Assembly: GCF_900109925.1 (NCBI RefSeq)
Contig: NZ_FOBW01000013.1
Span: 90,224-154,223 of the forward strand
Source of the DNA: Mesobacillus persicus
GTDB lineage: Bacteria; Bacillota; Bacilli; Bacillales; Cytobacillaceae
Length of the DNA: 64,000 bases
Reading direction: 5' to 3'
Positions 45,584-55,461 of the stretch are shown here, in pieces. The notes under the pieces were generated by a model, which saw only the letters and a list, made by a program, of their open reading frames with translations, did no database searches and was not told the origin of the DNA. Both the position numbers and the translations under genes were made by a program. Within the stretch, counting starts at the first letter, position 1. Each line of letters opens with the position of its first letter.

Positions 45584-46090
45584 TTGTTAAAAGATCATGC
45601 AAAAATCATTCATGCAATTGCGCTTTCAGGGGAAGTCATTGGACGGAAGAAGCTGCAAAAGATGATCTATATTGCGAAGAAGATGAATTTTCCTTTTCAA
45701 GAGAGATTTCAGTTCCATTTTTACGGGCCATATTCCGAGGAGCTAACTCTCAGGGTGGAAGAGCTCTGCAATATGGGTTTTCTTAATGAAGTGAAAGAAA
45801 AGAAGGGCGGTTACTACCAATACCGCTACACGTTGACCGAGGAAGGCGAGGAGTTTCTAGGAGAGAACGATGTGGATATGCCGCAACTTGGCAATTGCCT
45901 AACCGACATCAACACACAAAATGCCAGATTCCTTGAACTCGTCTCGACGATTTTATATTTTGATAATCTTCCGCAAGGTGAAGTAAAGGATAAGGTTCAA
46001 ACCGTTAAAAAAAGCCAGAAGTTCACCGACGAAGAATTCGAAACTGCGTACCAATATATTGAGAGTTTAAAAGGCCAAACCAGACAATAA
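45584..46090 (+). CDS. ywgA: YwgA family protein
   Basis: A 168-residue protein. Its N terminus (IHAIALSGEVIGRKKLQKMIYIAKKM, then FHFYGPYSEEL and a wing-like GGYYQYRYTLTEEG) looks like a winged-helix fold. The family resembles the Panacea/DUF4065 type in outline. Function is not known. The start is TTG 45584 with CAGGAG nine bases upstream. It follows ywfO by 46 bases and ends within its terminator. Confidence 0.85.
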   Translation: MLKDHAKIIHAIALSGEVIGRKKLQKMIYIAKKMNFPFQERFQFHFYGPYSEELTLRVEELCNMGFLNEVKEKKGGYYQYRYTLTEEGEEFLGENDVDMPQLGNCLTDINTQNARFLELVSTILYFDNLPQGEVKDKVQTVKKSQKFTDEEFETAYQYIESLKGQTRQ

Positions 46091-46110
46091 GGGAAATTGT
46101 CTGGTTTTTC
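46078..46110 (+). terminator. Terminator of ywgA, overlapping the stop codon
   Basis: Eleven-base stem AACCAGACAAT/ATTGTCTGGTT with T5 following. The TAA stop lies in the stem-loop boundary. Confidence 0.88.
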
Positions 46111-46271
46111 TTTTTGTCTTGGTTTAGGGAAGATTAAAGCTTGATTTTGTGAATTTTGGGAAAGGGGTTAGGTTTTCCTAAAATAGGTAATTGTCATTGA
46201 ACATGGGGCGTGATGTGGTTGATATGGGGAATCTTTTCGGTCCAGTAAACGCCGTTGTCACAGAAATGTCG

Positions 46272-46375
46272 CCATTTTTTCAATAACTTCGAATAATCGA
46301 TGCAAACTTGCAATAATCAATGCATATTCTCTGAAAATCAATCAATAACTCGTATTCATCAATGCATATTCCAAG
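46272..46375 (+). repeat. Array of short degenerate repeats (family R1, copy 2)
   Basis: Same 20-base lead CCATTTTTTCAATAACTTCG as at 1014, then four units of the AATAATCAATGCAT type. Confidence 0.7.
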
Positions 46376-46399
46376 CGACAATCTCAATCTAAAAAAAAT

Positions 46400-46590
46400 A
46401 AAGGGAGGTTTTACCGTTAAATGAAGATTATAGCCTGTTTTGGGGTAAATAAGGGGAGTTTTTCCCGCTATCAAAAGAAAAATTACCTATTTTTATGTTT
46501 TCAAGTCAAATAAGGGGAATCTCTCCCTCTATTTAGGCTAGATTTCAGTGCCAATTATAAATTAAGGGGAGTTTTTCCCTCTATTTTTCA
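46400..46590 (+). repeat. Array of four hairpin units (family R2, copy 2)
   Basis: Units AGGGAGGTTTTACCG, AAGGGGAGTTTTTCCCGC, AAGGGGAATCTCTCCCTC and AAGGGGAGTTTTTCCCTC, with spacers alignable to those at 13771-13962. The stems are GGG/CCC where copy 1 has CGG/CCG. The rest of the 690-base gap (46591-46756) shows nothing clear. Confidence 0.75.
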
Positions 46591-46756
46591 AATCAAAGTC
46601 AAAGTGCCTAACCTGATCCCCTAACCGATAAGAGCGAACTCTCACGGTCCCAAATATCTTAATTTTGTTTATAGATAAGCTAGGTATTTAGTTAGCTTAA
46701 AGTCTGTATCTTGCTGAATGAAATCAGCTGTAAAACGTCATTAATGCGCTAGTAAA

Positions 46757-46787
46757 ACAAAAAAGGCTGACCAACATGGCCAGCTTT
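46757..46787 (-). terminator. Terminator of the ywhB-like gene
   Basis: Stem AAAGGCTGACC/GGCCAGCTTT with one bulge; on the minus strand it is followed by TTTTTTGTTTT. Confidence 0.75.
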
Positions 46788-46805
46788 CATCTAAAAAACA
46801 ACACT

Positions 46806-46991
46806 CTATTCCTCACTCAGCAGCTTTCCGCCCACTGCGTAATGATCTTTCCTTAATTCCTCGATAAAAACATAAACTTTTTCTTTTGAAGCACCGGTTG
46901 TTTCGCTAACCGCTTCAGTGACCTTTTCAACGAGGGCTTTTTTCTGTTCGTCGGTGCGTCCAGGTAACATTTCGATAGTGACAAATGGCAT
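46806..46991 (-). CDS. ywhB: 4-oxalocrotonate tautomerase-like protein (YwhB)
   Basis: A 61-residue tautomerase with Pro right after the start Met (MPFVTIEMLPGRTDEQK); that Pro is the catalytic base in the family. VFIEELRKDHYAVGG near 41-55 carries the expected Arg. Position beside ywhC and ywhD is that of B. subtilis ywhB. Physiological substrate is unknown. ATG follows AAGGAGG. Confidence 0.93.
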   Translation of the reverse strand: MPFVTIEMLPGRTDEQKKALVEKVTEAVSETTGASKEKVYVFIEELRKDHYAVGGKLLSEE

Positions 46992-47146
46992 GATGGGTCC
47001 TCCTTCAATATATGCTAGTAATATTCCTGTTTTGAGTTTTCCATATTTTCATGAAATGTGCAAGCTGTCGTGTTTTCATTTTTATAAAAAAATAAGGTAT
47101 ACTTGAAGCATCTATTAGGGCCACCTAAAATAAAGGAGTTAACAAT

Positions 47147-47797
47147 GTGGGTCTTGCGTATTCATTAGATCAGTTCATTTATGTCGCGATTACATTGGTT
47201 TTTGCGTTTACGCTCCATGAGTTTGCCCATGCATTTGTCGCCTATAAGTTTGGGGATCACACAGCTGCCAGGCAGGGAAGGCTAACCTTGAATCCAATGA
47301 AGCACCTAGACCCAATCGGGACGATTCTTATCTTCATCGCTGGATTTGGATGGGCACGGCCTGTGCCAGTGAATCGGTTCTTCTTTAAGAATCCTCGCCT
47401 TGCTGGCGTGTTGGTATCAATTGCGGGGCCGCTCAGTAATCTTTTACTAGTCATCATCGCTTTAGCCATTTGGTATGGTTTGCTTGCTGCAGGGTTTGGC
47501 CCAATGATTCCACAAGCAGGGCTTGAGTTCATCAATGTGTTTGTTTATTTGAATATGGTTTTATTCGTATTCAATTTGCTGCCATTTCCGCCGCTTGATG
47601 GGTATCGAATCATTGAGGATTTAGCGCCGGCAAACATTAGAGCAAAGCTCACGCAGTATGAAAATTACGGGATTATCATCTTTTTAGTTTTGGTCATCAC
47701 GCCACTTGACCAGTATACAATCTCACCGTTGTTTAACACGGTCATCCCGTTCTTATTAGGTGGAATAACGGAGTTTTTCGTTCAAATTGTTTCTTAG
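47147..47797 (+). CDS. ywhC: YwhC, site-2 protease family membrane protein
   Basis: A 216-residue metalloprotease-like membrane protein with five or six helices. The zinc motif HEFAH is at about 24-28, and the third ligand is in NLLPFPPLDGYRI near 142-154. The start is GTG 47147, eight bases after AAAGGAG; the overlapping ATG is out of frame. ywhD follows 16 bases downstream. No PDZ domain is present; the substrate is unknown. Confidence 0.9.
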   Translation: MGLAYSLDQFIYVAITLVFAFTLHEFAHAFVAYKFGDHTAARQGRLTLNPMKHLDPIGTILIFIAGFGWARPVPVNRFFFKNPRLAGVLVSIAGPLSNLLLVIIALAIWYGLLAAGFGPMIPQAGLEFINVFVYLNMVLFVFNLLPFPPLDGYRIIEDLAPANIRAKLTQYENYGIIIFLVLVITPLDQYTISPLFNTVIPFLLGGITEFFVQIVS

Positions 47798-47813
47798 CTA
47801 GGAGGTATTTTTT

Positions 47814-48323
47814 ATGGAAGAAAAAAAGAAGAAGAGTATTGGCTTTAATATTATTAAATCGGACCCGATGGACAATCACAAAGGCTTCGGAAAAGGGAGT
47901 CTTACGTTGGATAATGTTTCCCCTGTGATCATTGATGTTGAGGAAGGCGATGCAACTGTTGATGTTGGTGCGATGCATGCACGCAGCGTGGTCGAAAAGG
48001 GAATTAAATTCTTGCCAAACCGCGATGAAGTTCCAGATGCTAAGCTTTATTGGTTAGTTTGGGTTACAATGGACCGCTCAGAAGAAGGCCCATATTATGC
48101 AGGCGTAACGGCATGTGATATGACGGTGAATCGCGAAATCCGCCGCGGCTATAAATCTTTACCAGAGCATGTGAATCGTCTAGATAAATCAATCAAACGT
48201 CACATCATTGTCGACCATATGGATGATAAAGCCAAGCAAATCCTCGTCAACTATTTGCAAACCCACGACGCTGGCATGTGGGAACGGTCACCTGAACAGT
48301 TGAAAAAGGACTTAAATGCATAA
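47814..48323 (+). CDS. ywhD: YwhD family protein
   Basis: A 169-residue soluble protein; IGFNIIKSDPMDNHKGFGKGSLTLDN at the N terminus and YYAGVTACDMTVNREIRRGYK are family segments. No function is known. It forms an operon with ywhC (AGGAGG site in the 16-base gap). A strong terminator lies 92 bases after the stop. Confidence 0.92.
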   Translation: MEEKKKKSIGFNIIKSDPMDNHKGFGKGSLTLDNVSPVIIDVEEGDATVDVGAMHARSVVEKGIKFLPNRDEVPDAKLYWLVWVTMDRSEEGPYYAGVTACDMTVNREIRRGYKSLPEHVNRLDKSIKRHIIVDHMDDKAKQILVNYLQTHDAGMWERSPEQLKKDLNA

Positions 48324-48384
48324 AAAGTTGTCGATTCAAGGAATTTCTTTCTTGCGTTAAAGAAAAAGACATTGTAAACTAAAT

Positions 48385-48407
48385 GTCAACGTGACACACA
48401 CGTTAAC
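48385..48407. repeat. Small dyad before the ywhD terminator
   Basis: GTCAACGTG-ACACA-CACGTTAAC, arms match at eight of nine. Confidence 0.4.
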
Positions 48408-48415
48408 TAGGACAC

Positions 48416-48455
48416 GAAAACGCCCGAGCTTCGATTTGAAGCTCGGGCGTTTTCC
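48416..48455. terminator. Bidirectional terminator between ywhD and pbpG
   Basis: Seventeen-base stem GAAAACGCCCGAGCTTC/GAAGCTCGGGCGTTTTC, followed by CTTTT. Confidence 0.92.
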
Positions 48456-48523
48456 TTTTAAAGGCTTTTTCATAACTTTGTTGCTCTAGAGGACTTAATG
48501 GAACTTATTCGAAACAGCCCTTT

Positions 48524-50599
48524 TTAAAGGCTAAATATCCGCTTATACCAAGGTTTCTTCTCTGGCTTTTCCTCATGTTCTTTGGCCGGCTTTTTCGGGT
48601 GTTCCTCACCTGCATCAAGATGATCGGTGCAGTATTCCTGCGGCTCGGTGCCATCTTTGAAATAGGTCAGTCTTTTAACCGGACAGTTCGCCGTGGCAAT
48701 CTTCCCGTTTTCAGGATTGACGAATACCCCAATTGTTCCCTTAGCTGTTTTAAAAGGTGCAGCCGGTTCATCTTCAAGCGCCTTTTCCATAAAATTAAAC
48801 CAGACATTTTTACTATAAACTTTTTCTGTTGATTTCACGATGGGCTTTCCTACGTCATAGCCAGTCCAAACAGCGGTGACAAGTTGCGGGGTGTACCCAA
48901 TCATCCAACTGTCTGTATTCGTGGAACCAGATTTTCCAGCATAGGGCCGGCTCATTTCATCCACCATAGTAATGCCGGTGACAGATGAATAGCCATTAAG
49001 CTTTGGATCAAACATCCCAGTTAACATATGGTTCATGACCGATGCAAGCTCAGGTTTCAAAATTTGTTTTCCACTTTCTTCAGCTTCAAACAGCACAGTC
49101 CCATCATGGCTTTCAACCCGTTCAATGAGTACAGGTTCAACGTATTGCCCGCCATTCGCGAACAGGCTGTAGGCAGAAGCCATTTCAAGCACTCGTACAC
49201 CAGAAGTCCCGAGGGCAAGAGATGGCACCTGGGCCATATTGGTTGACAAACCAAACCTTTTCGCTGTGTCAACTAGCATTTCTTCCCCTAAAAACAGATG
49301 GGTTTTGACGGCATAGACATTATCGGACAACGCTAACGCTTGAGCCATCGTGATTTCGTCTTCGGCATATTTATTATTAAAATTATGTGGCGTATACTCT
49401 GAACTGCCGTCATCAAACCGGAACGTGGTCAGCTCACTTTTCATCGTCGTCGAAGGGGTGAAACCATTTTCAAGAGCAGCATAATATAAAAGCGGCTTCA
49501 TGGTAGAACCAGGTTGACGTACCGCCTGCATCGCTCTATTAAACGGACTTTCCTCGTAATTCCTTCCACCGACCATGGCCTTTACATGTCCAGTTCGAGG
49601 ATCCATCGCAACAAAACCTGCTTGAATCTCTGAGTCCTCTGAAATATGTTTTGCAACCATCTCTTCGGCAAGTTGTTGCTGTTCTAGATTCACAGTGGTA
49701 TATACTTTTAACCCACCTAAAGCAATCGTTCGATCATCGAGCTTCAGCGTATACTTTAATTCTTTTTGAACAGCATCCTGAAAATAGGGGGCCTGCCCAA
49801 CGGAGTCTCGTTGGTGTTTACCGACTAGCTTTAATGGTGCCTCAGCTGCTTCATCCGCCTCCGCCCGACTGATATACTCCTTTATTTCCATTGACCGTAA
49901 AACGACTGCCTGTCGGTCGTTGGCTTTCTTCTCATTCGCTAGTGGGGAGTAGATACTTGGCCCCTTAGGCACACCAGCAAGCATCGACGCTTCGGCTAGG
50001 GTTAGGTCACGAGCATCTTTACCAAAATAAAATTGACTAGCAGCCTGGACACCATAGGCGCCGCTCCCGTAATAGATTGTATTTAAATAGCCTTCAAGAA
50101 TTTCATTTTTCGAATAGTTCATTTCAAGCCTAAGCGTATAAAAGGCTTCAGTTAGCTTTCGCTTCCATGTCTTTTCATGCTCGAGATAAAGGTTTCTGGC
50201 ATATTGCTGAGTAATCGTACTCGCTCCCTGCACTTTTGCCATTGCTTTTATATCAGCGATAATCGCACCAGCAATTCGCTTATAATCAAATCCGTTGTGC
50301 GCATAGAAATTACGATCCTCAATGGATATCGTCGCTTTCACAAGGTCAGGCGAAATATCCTTAAGCGGCACCCAATATCGCTTCTGGCCACTGTTACTTT
50401 CACCAATAACGCTCCCGTCATCTGCCATATAAAGAGTCGATTGGGGCACAGCAAGTGGTGGTGGGCCAAGGATCTTGGCATAGCCAATAATTGAAAAATA
50501 AACAAGAAAAAATAAGGCCGCACAAATCATGCCAATAAACAGAGCAGCCCTAAAAACCTTAGCCGTCTTACGAAACCGCTGATCCGTCATAATCTCCAA
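48524..50599 (-). CDS. pbpG: PbpG, class A penicillin-binding protein
   Basis: A 691-residue bifunctional cell-wall enzyme. A membrane anchor at about 15-40 is followed by a glycosyltransferase domain: the catalytic Glu in SIEDRNFYAHNGFD, then GASTITQQYARN. The transpeptidase domain has STMK in RQPGSTMKPL (about 367), SDN in LSDNVYA and KSG in AGKSGSTNTDSW. The tail is Lys/Glu/Pro-rich. B. subtilis pbpG acts in sporulation and also precedes speE. I start at TTG 50599, eight bases after AGGGGG, because LEIMTDQR then aligns with the known N terminus; GTG 50602 is equally close. Confidence 0.9.
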   Translation of the reverse strand: MEIMTDQRFRKTAKVFRAALFIGMICAALFFLVYFSIIGYAKILGPPPLAVPQSTLYMADDGSVIGESNSGQKRYWVPLKDISPDLVKATISIEDRNFYAHNGFDYKRIAGAIIADIKAMAKVQGASTITQQYARNLYLEHEKTWKRKLTEAFYTLRLEMNYSKNEILEGYLNTIYYGSGAYGVQAASQFYFGKDARDLTLAEASMLAGVPKGPSIYSPLANEKKANDRQAVVLRSMEIKEYISRAEADEAAEAPLKLVGKHQRDSVGQAPYFQDAVQKELKYTLKLDDRTIALGGLKVYTTVNLEQQQLAEEMVAKHISEDSEIQAGFVAMDPRTGHVKAMVGGRNYEESPFNRAMQAVRQPGSTMKPLLYYAALENGFTPSTTMKSELTTFRFDDGSSEYTPHNFNNKYAEDEITMAQALALSDNVYAVKTHLFLGEEMLVDTAKRFGLSTNMAQVPSLALGTSGVRVLEMASAYSLFANGGQYVEPVLIERVESHDGTVLFEAEESGKQILKPELASVMNHMLTGMFDPKLNGYSSVTGITMVDEMSRPYAGKSGSTNTDSWMIGYTPQLVTAVWTGYDVGKPIVKSTEKVYSKNVWFNFMEKALEDEPAAPFKTAKGTIGVFVNPENGKIATANCPVKRLTYFKDGTEPQEYCTDHLDAGEEHPKKPAKEHEEKPEKKPWYKRIFSL

Positions 50600-50750
50600 C
50601 ACATGCACCCCCTAAAATCAAAACTATTAACCATTATGGAAAAATTTAAGACAGTTTAAACCCCTGGTGATGGATTTTTATTTAATTAGGAAAGTTGGTG
50701 TCGGTGTTTGAAAATGAAGGCCAATAAGTAGAGGATGTTTCCTTTTGTTA

Positions 50751-50934
50751 GGTTGTGTTAAAGGGTAATGTTATTTTCTCCGAATGTTGATTGGAGCGGA
50801 AGGCACTCGACTCCTGCGGGAGTACGGGGCAGGGGAGACCCCGCAGGCGCTGGAAGCGCCGAGGAGGCTCCCCGGCACGCCCGCGGAAAGCGAGTGCCTG
50901 GAGCGGAAATCAACAACTTTGTTGAACAGTTGCC
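50751..50934 (+). repeat. GC-rich dispersed element, copy F
   Basis: Outer ends are GGTTGTGTTAAAGGGTAA and GTTGAACAGTTGCC; core 50785-50915. Stems are GGCACTCG/CGAGTGCC and GGGGAG/CTCCCC. The core is close to copy A. It lies in the divergent gap between pbpG and speE. Confidence 0.88.
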
Positions 50935-51110
50935 TTTATCTATTTTAAGAAAGAAACAATTCATAGTAATTTATTCTTTCCTATTATCAAACTTTGCTCT
51001 ATAATTTTTCTGTTGTACATAAAAAATGTTGTGTTTTGAAATCACTTCTTGGGGAAATATAAGAATTATTGTCAAACAATGCTTATTTTTACCGAAAGGA
51101 AGGGTTTCAA

Positions 51111-51938
51111 ATGGGTCTTTGGTTTACAGAAAAGCAAACAGATCATTTCGGGATTACGATGAAGGTGAACCGTACATTACATACAGAGCAAACCGATTTT
51201 CAAAAGTTAGATATGGTAGAAACAGAAGAATGGGGCAATATGCTTCTGCTTGACGACATGGTCATGACATCCGTTAAAGATGAATTCGTTTATCACGAAA
51301 TGGTTGCACATATTCCATTGTTCACACATCCAAATCCGGAAAACGTTCTTGTAGTTGGCGGCGGCGATGGCGGAGTGATTCGTGAGGTATTGAAGCATCC
51401 GCAAGTGAAAAAGGCAACGCTCGTGGATATCGACGGAAAAGTCATCGAATACTCCAAGAAATTTTTACCTGAAATTGCTGGGAAACTAGATGACCCACGG
51501 GTTGACGTACAAGTTGGCGACGGGTTTATGCATATCGCGGAAAGCGAAAACGAGTATGACGTCATCATGGTCGACTCAACCGAGCCTGTTGGACCGGCAG
51601 TCAATCTGTTTACTAAGGGATTTTATGCGGGGATTTCAAAAGCATTAAAAGAGGAAGGCATCTTTGTTGCTCAGTCAGACAACCCATGGTTTAAGGCAGA
51701 CCTCATCCGCAATGTCCAAAAAGATGTAAAAGAAATCTTCCCAATTACACGTCTTTATGTGGCTAACATCCCAACCTACCCAAGCGGCCTTTGGGCGTTT
51801 ACAATTGGTTCAAAGAAACACGATCCGCTTGAAGTAAGCGAAGATCGTTTCCATGAAATCGAGACAAAGTACTACACAAAAGAACTTCATAAAGCGGCGT
51901 TCGTGCTACCGAAGTTTGTCGGGGATTTACTGAAATAA
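51111..51938 (+). CDS. speE: Spermidine synthase
   Basis: A 275-residue aminopropyltransferase making spermidine from putrescine and decarboxylated SAM. Motifs are [17 protein letters not shown] (about 81), the acidic [17 protein letters not shown], and [16 protein letters not shown] (about 155). I start at ATG 51111, after GAAAGGAAGGG; the frame from 51069 has no site. speB follows 58 bases downstream, as in B. subtilis. Confidence 0.95.
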   Translation: MGLWFTEKQTDHFGITMKVNRTLHTEQTDFQKLDMVETEEWGNMLLLDDMVMTSVKDEFVYHEMVAHIPLFTHPNPENVLVVGGGDGGVIREVLKHPQVKKATLVDIDGKVIEYSKKFLPEIAGKLDDPRVDVQVGDGFMHIAESENEYDVIMVDSTEPVGPAVNLFTKGFYAGISKALKEEGIFVAQSDNPWFKADLIRNVQKDVKEIFPITRLYVANIPTYPSGLWAFTIGSKKHDPLEVSEDRFHEIETKYYTKELHKAAFVLPKFVGDLLK

Positions 51939-51996
51939 GGAATAAGGGTTCTTTTAGAGGGCCTTTTATATAGTAGAAAGAAAGAGGGATTTGAAC

Positions 51997-52869
51997 ATGC
52001 GATTTGATGAAGCTTATTCGGGCAATGTATTTATTGCGACGAACTCTGATTTTAAAGAAAGCAAGGCTGTCCTATACGGCATGCCAATGGATTGGACGGT
52101 TAGCTACCGCCCTGGGTCTCGTTTCGGTCCAGCTAGAATTCGCGAAGTTTCCGTTGGTCTTGAAGAATACAGCGCGTACCTTGATCGTGAATTACATGAT
52201 GTGAAGTACTTTGATGCGGGCGACATTCCTTTGCCATTTGGCAATCCGCAAAAGAGCATTGATTTAATTGAAGAATATGTTGGCACGCTGATGGCTGAGG
52301 ATAAATTCCCGCTTGGTATGGGTGGGGAGCATCTTGTTTCTTGGCCGGTAATGAAGGCTGTTGCCGCAAAATATAAAGACCTTGCGATTATCCATATGGA
52401 TGCCCACACCGATTTGCGTGAGGATTATGAAGGGGAGCCACTCTCGCATTCGACGCCAATCCGTAAAATTGCCGAGCATATTGGACCGGAAAATGTATTT
52501 TCATTTGGAATTCGTTCCGGAATGAAAGAAGAGTTCGATTGGGCAAAAGAAGTAGGCATGCATATTTCTAAGTTTGAAGTGCTTGAGCCATTAAAAGAGA
52601 TTCTTCCAAAATTAGCTGGACGTCCCGTGTATGTGACGATTGACATCGATGTTCTTGACCCAGCGCATGCACCTGGTACGGGAACGGTTGATGCTGGCGG
52701 AATTACCTCAAAAGAGTTACTAGCTTCTATCCATGAAATTGCTCGTTCCGAGGTCAATGTCGTTGGCGCTGATTTAGTGGAAGTGGCACCGATTTATGAT
52801 CATTCCGAGCAAACAGCAAATACGGCTAGTAAACTGATTCGTGAGATGCTCCTTGGATTTGTAAAGTAG
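51997..52869 (+). CDS. speB: Agmatinase
   Basis: A 290-residue ureohydrolase converting agmatine to putrescine, which SpeE then uses. The two-manganese site is seen in MGGEHLVSWP (about 108), HMDAHTDLRE (about 132) and TIDIDVLDPAHAPGTGT (about 212). I start at ATG 51997; TTG 51991 is too close to the ribosome site. Confidence 0.95.
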   Translation: MRFDEAYSGNVFIATNSDFKESKAVLYGMPMDWTVSYRPGSRFGPARIREVSVGLEEYSAYLDRELHDVKYFDAGDIPLPFGNPQKSIDLIEEYVGTLMAEDKFPLGMGGEHLVSWPVMKAVAAKYKDLAIIHMDAHTDLREDYEGEPLSHSTPIRKIAEHIGPENVFSFGIRSGMKEEFDWAKEVGMHISKFEVLEPLKEILPKLAGRPVYVTIDIDVLDPAHAPGTGTVDAGGITSKELLASIHEIARSEVNVVGADLVEVAPIYDHSEQTANTASKLIREMLLGFVK

Positions 52870-52902
52870 TTTAAGGTAAACAATATTTGCCTAAAATAGA
52901 GG

Positions 52903-52932
52903 AGAGCTGACTGGCTTGGTCGGCTCTTTTTC
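52903..52932 (+). terminator. Terminator of speE-speB
   Basis: Nine-base stem AGAGCTGAC/GTCGGCTCT (one G-T) followed by TTTTT. Confidence 0.85.
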
Positions 52933-53014
52933 CGTTTGAACTTTCTTGCGCTTTTATAAGACAATATTTATACTAGAAAGTTATAATAGAAAGATAAGTT
53001 AGGATGTGTGGTCG

Positions 53015-53428
53015 GTGTCTTCTAATGCCGTTGAAACAATTCCTGTAAAGGTTCATGTGAAAAACATGATTAATAAAGAGCTGTACGAACTAACTGCCTT
53101 TGGTCGCTATTCAGAAAAGGGAGCTAGTAGGTATCTTCAATACGATGAGGTCATGCCTGAAGGAACCACTCATACAACCGTCAAGGTGAAGGAAGGGGAG
53201 GTACTCATCCTTCGCAAAGGCGCAGTGGATATGAGGCTTCATTTTATTCTGGATAAAAAAACCTCTGGGAACATAAAAACAACGCACGGTCTAATGATGA
53301 CGGAAGCAGATACGAAGAGGATCTTGTTAGCGGAAGGCCGGGTCGAGGTAGCTTATGAGCTTACCATTCAAGGGTCTTTAGCAGGTACATATGAGATGAA
53401 GATTGAATATGAGGAGGTATCGGAATGA
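53015..53428 (+). CDS. ywiB: YwiB family protein (DUF1934)
   Basis: A 137-residue beta-barrel-like (calycin type) protein of unknown function. [26 protein letters not shown] and [20 protein letters not shown] are family segments. I choose GTG 53015 ([15 protein letters not shown]), ten bases after AGGA; GTG 53006 is an alternative. Its stop overlaps the argS start as ATGA, so the two are coupled, as in other Bacillus. Confidence 0.85.
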   Translation: MSSNAVETIPVKVHVKNMINKELYELTAFGRYSEKGASRYLQYDEVMPEGTTHTTVKVKEGEVLILRKGAVDMRLHFILDKKTSGNIKTTHGLMMTEADTKRILLAEGRVEVAYELTIQGSLAGTYEMKIEYEEVSE

Positions 53429-55095
53429 ACGTTGTTGAACAAGTTCAAATCAAGCTAAAAGAAGAAATTAAAGCAGCCGTTATTAAAGCGGGTCTAGCGG
53501 AGGAAGCGCAGATTCCGGATGCTGTTCTTGAACTGCCGAAGGAAAAGGCTCATGGAGATTATGCGACGAATATGGCGATGCAGCTAGCTCGTGTGGCGAA
53601 AAAGCCACCACGTAAGATTGCAGAAGAGCTTGTCGAGCATTTTGATAAAAACAAAGCTTCGATTGAAAAGATTGAAATTGCCGGACCAGGATTTATTAAT
53701 TTTTATATGAATAATAGTTACTTAACGGATTTGATCGCGACGATTCTAGAAGCTGGTAACCGTTATGGTGAGACCAACGTCGGTAACGGCGAGAAGGTTC
53801 AGGTCGAGTTTGTTTCGGCAAATCCGACAGGTGATTTGCATCTTGGACATGCCCGTGGTGCCGCTGTTGGCGATTCATTAAGCAATGTGCTTGCGAAGGC
53901 AGGCTATGATGTTTCACGTGAATATTATATCAATGACGCTGGAAATCAGATCAATAACTTGGCATTATCGGTGGAAGCACGTTATTTCCAAGCGCTTGGT
54001 GAAGAGCGTGAAATGCCAGAGGACGGCTACCATGGAGCGGACATCATTGGCATCGGGAAGAATCTAGCAGAAGAGCACGGCGATAAATTTGCGAAAATGA
54101 GCGATGAAGAACGCTTTGACGCGTTCCGTAAGCATGGCTTAGAATATGAGCTTGAAAAATTAAAGAAGGACCTTGAAGCATTCCGTGTCGGCTTTGATGT
54201 GTGGTTCTCAGAAACGTCGCTATACCAAAACGGCAAGATTGAAGTAGCTCTTGAAGTGTTGAAGGAAAAAGGCCATATCTATGAAGAGGACGGAGCGACT
54301 TGGTTCCGCTCAACGACCTTTGGCGATGACAAAGACCGCGTGTTAATTAAACAAGATGGCTCATTTACGTACTTGTTGCCGGATATTGCTTACCATCAGG
54401 ATAAGCTGAAACGTGGATTTGAAAAGTTGATTAATATCTGGGGAGCGGACCACCATGGCTATATCCCACGGATGAGAGCGGCGATTCAAGCGCTTGGCTA
54501 TGAAGGCGATACACTTGAAGTTGAGATCATCCAGATGGTACAGCTTTATAAAAATGGCGAGAAAATGAAGATGAGTAAGCGTACAGGGAAAGCTGTTACA
54601 ATGCGTGATTTGATTGATGAGGTCGGACTCGATGCCACTCGTTACTTCTTCGCGATGAGAAGCTCTGATACGCATATGGACTTTGACCTTGACCTTGCAG
54701 TGTCACAGTCGAACGATAACCCAGTTTACTATGCACAGTATGCGCATGCACGGATTTGTTCAATTCTTCGCCAAGCGGAAGAACAAGGCCTTGCGGTCGA
54801 CACTAGTGCTGACTTTAGCTTAGTTGGTGCTGAGAAAGAAGTTGACCTGTTGAAGAAATTGGGTGAATTCCCACAAGCAGTGGCTGAGGCGGCTCAAAAG
54901 CGCGTGCCCCATCGTGTGACAAACTATATCTTTGAACTAGCATCAACGTTCCATAGCTTCTACAATGCGGAAAAAGTGTTGGAAATGGAGCAAAAAGAGC
55001 GTACAGCTGCACGTTTAGGACTTGTGAAGTCGGTTCAAATTACGTTGAAAAACGCATTAGATCTGATTGGAGTTTCTGCTCCGGAGAAAATGTAA
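53425..55095 (+). CDS. argS: Arginyl-tRNA synthetase
   Basis: A 556-residue class I synthetase. The HIGH signature reads HLGHARG (about 138-144), and the KMSKS counterpart is MKMSKRTG (about 377). The Arg-specific N-terminal additive domain (1-110) and the C-terminal anticodon-binding DALR domain (about 440-556) are complete. ATG follows GAGGAGG inside ywiB. Confidence 0.97.
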   Translation: MNVVEQVQIKLKEEIKAAVIKAGLAEEAQIPDAVLELPKEKAHGDYATNMAMQLARVAKKPPRKIAEELVEHFDKNKASIEKIEIAGPGFINFYMNNSYLTDLIATILEAGNRYGETNVGNGEKVQVEFVSANPTGDLHLGHARGAAVGDSLSNVLAKAGYDVSREYYINDAGNQINNLALSVEARYFQALGEEREMPEDGYHGADIIGIGKNLAEEHGDKFAKMSDEERFDAFRKHGLEYELEKLKKDLEAFRVGFDVWFSETSLYQNGKIEVALEVLKEKGHIYEEDGATWFRSTTFGDDKDRVLIKQDGSFTYLLPDIAYHQDKLKRGFEKLINIWGADHHGYIPRMRAAIQALGYEGDTLEVEIIQMVQLYKNGEKMKMSKRTGKAVTMRDLIDEVGLDATRYFFAMRSSDTHMDFDLDLAVSQSNDNPVYYAQYAHARICSILRQAEEQGLAVDTSADFSLVGAEKEVDLLKKLGEFPQAVAEAAQKRVPHRVTNYIFELASTFHSFYNAEKVLEMEQKERTAARLGLVKSVQITLKNALDLIGVSAPEKM

Positions 55096-55106
55096 AGTAG
55101 TGTAAA

Positions 55107-55141
55107 GGCCTTCTCGCCAATTTGTGCGGGGAGGTTTTTTT
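55107..55141 (+). terminator. Terminator of ywiB-argS
   Basis: Stem CCTTCTCGC/GCGGGGAGG with G-T pairs, followed by T7. Confidence 0.8.
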
Positions 55142-55162
55142 GTCTGTAAGGGTGGAGTGGTC

Positions 55163-55345
55163 GATACCCCATCTAGTATTTATTCCCTGTACAGGGAATA
55201 AACTGTCCAAAACCGGGAATATAATGCTCATAATAGGGAATAAAATTACGGTTACTAGCAAAAACAGTCTTCGGTGGGGGTATTATTGGACGATTTCACT
55301 TCAAAATTTAAGTTCAACGATCAATTCAGGCTAAAAATACCCTCC
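55163..55345 (+). repeat. Array of GGGAATA-type units (family R3, copy 2)
   Basis: Units TATTCCCTGTACAGGGAATA, AACCGGGAATATAATGCTC and AATAGGGAATAAAATTACGG, bounded by GATACCCC, GGGGTATTA and AAAATACCC. It is related to 8781-8955. From 55346 to 55460 nothing is seen. Confidence 0.65.
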
Positions 55346-55461
55346 CAAAAAGTCCTTTACTAGTAAAAGTCATTAGGTTTTTGGATGAAACCTCGTTTTT
55401 TTGTAGTTTTCGATTACAAAAGGGAACATTGAGGTAGGTGTTTTTTTTAAATACGGTATGG

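Noticed and set aside
50615..50700. A sigma-F or sigma-G promoter ahead of pbpG
   Set aside because: CATAATG-like and GTTTAA-like pieces are present but spacing and bases are too far from either consensus.
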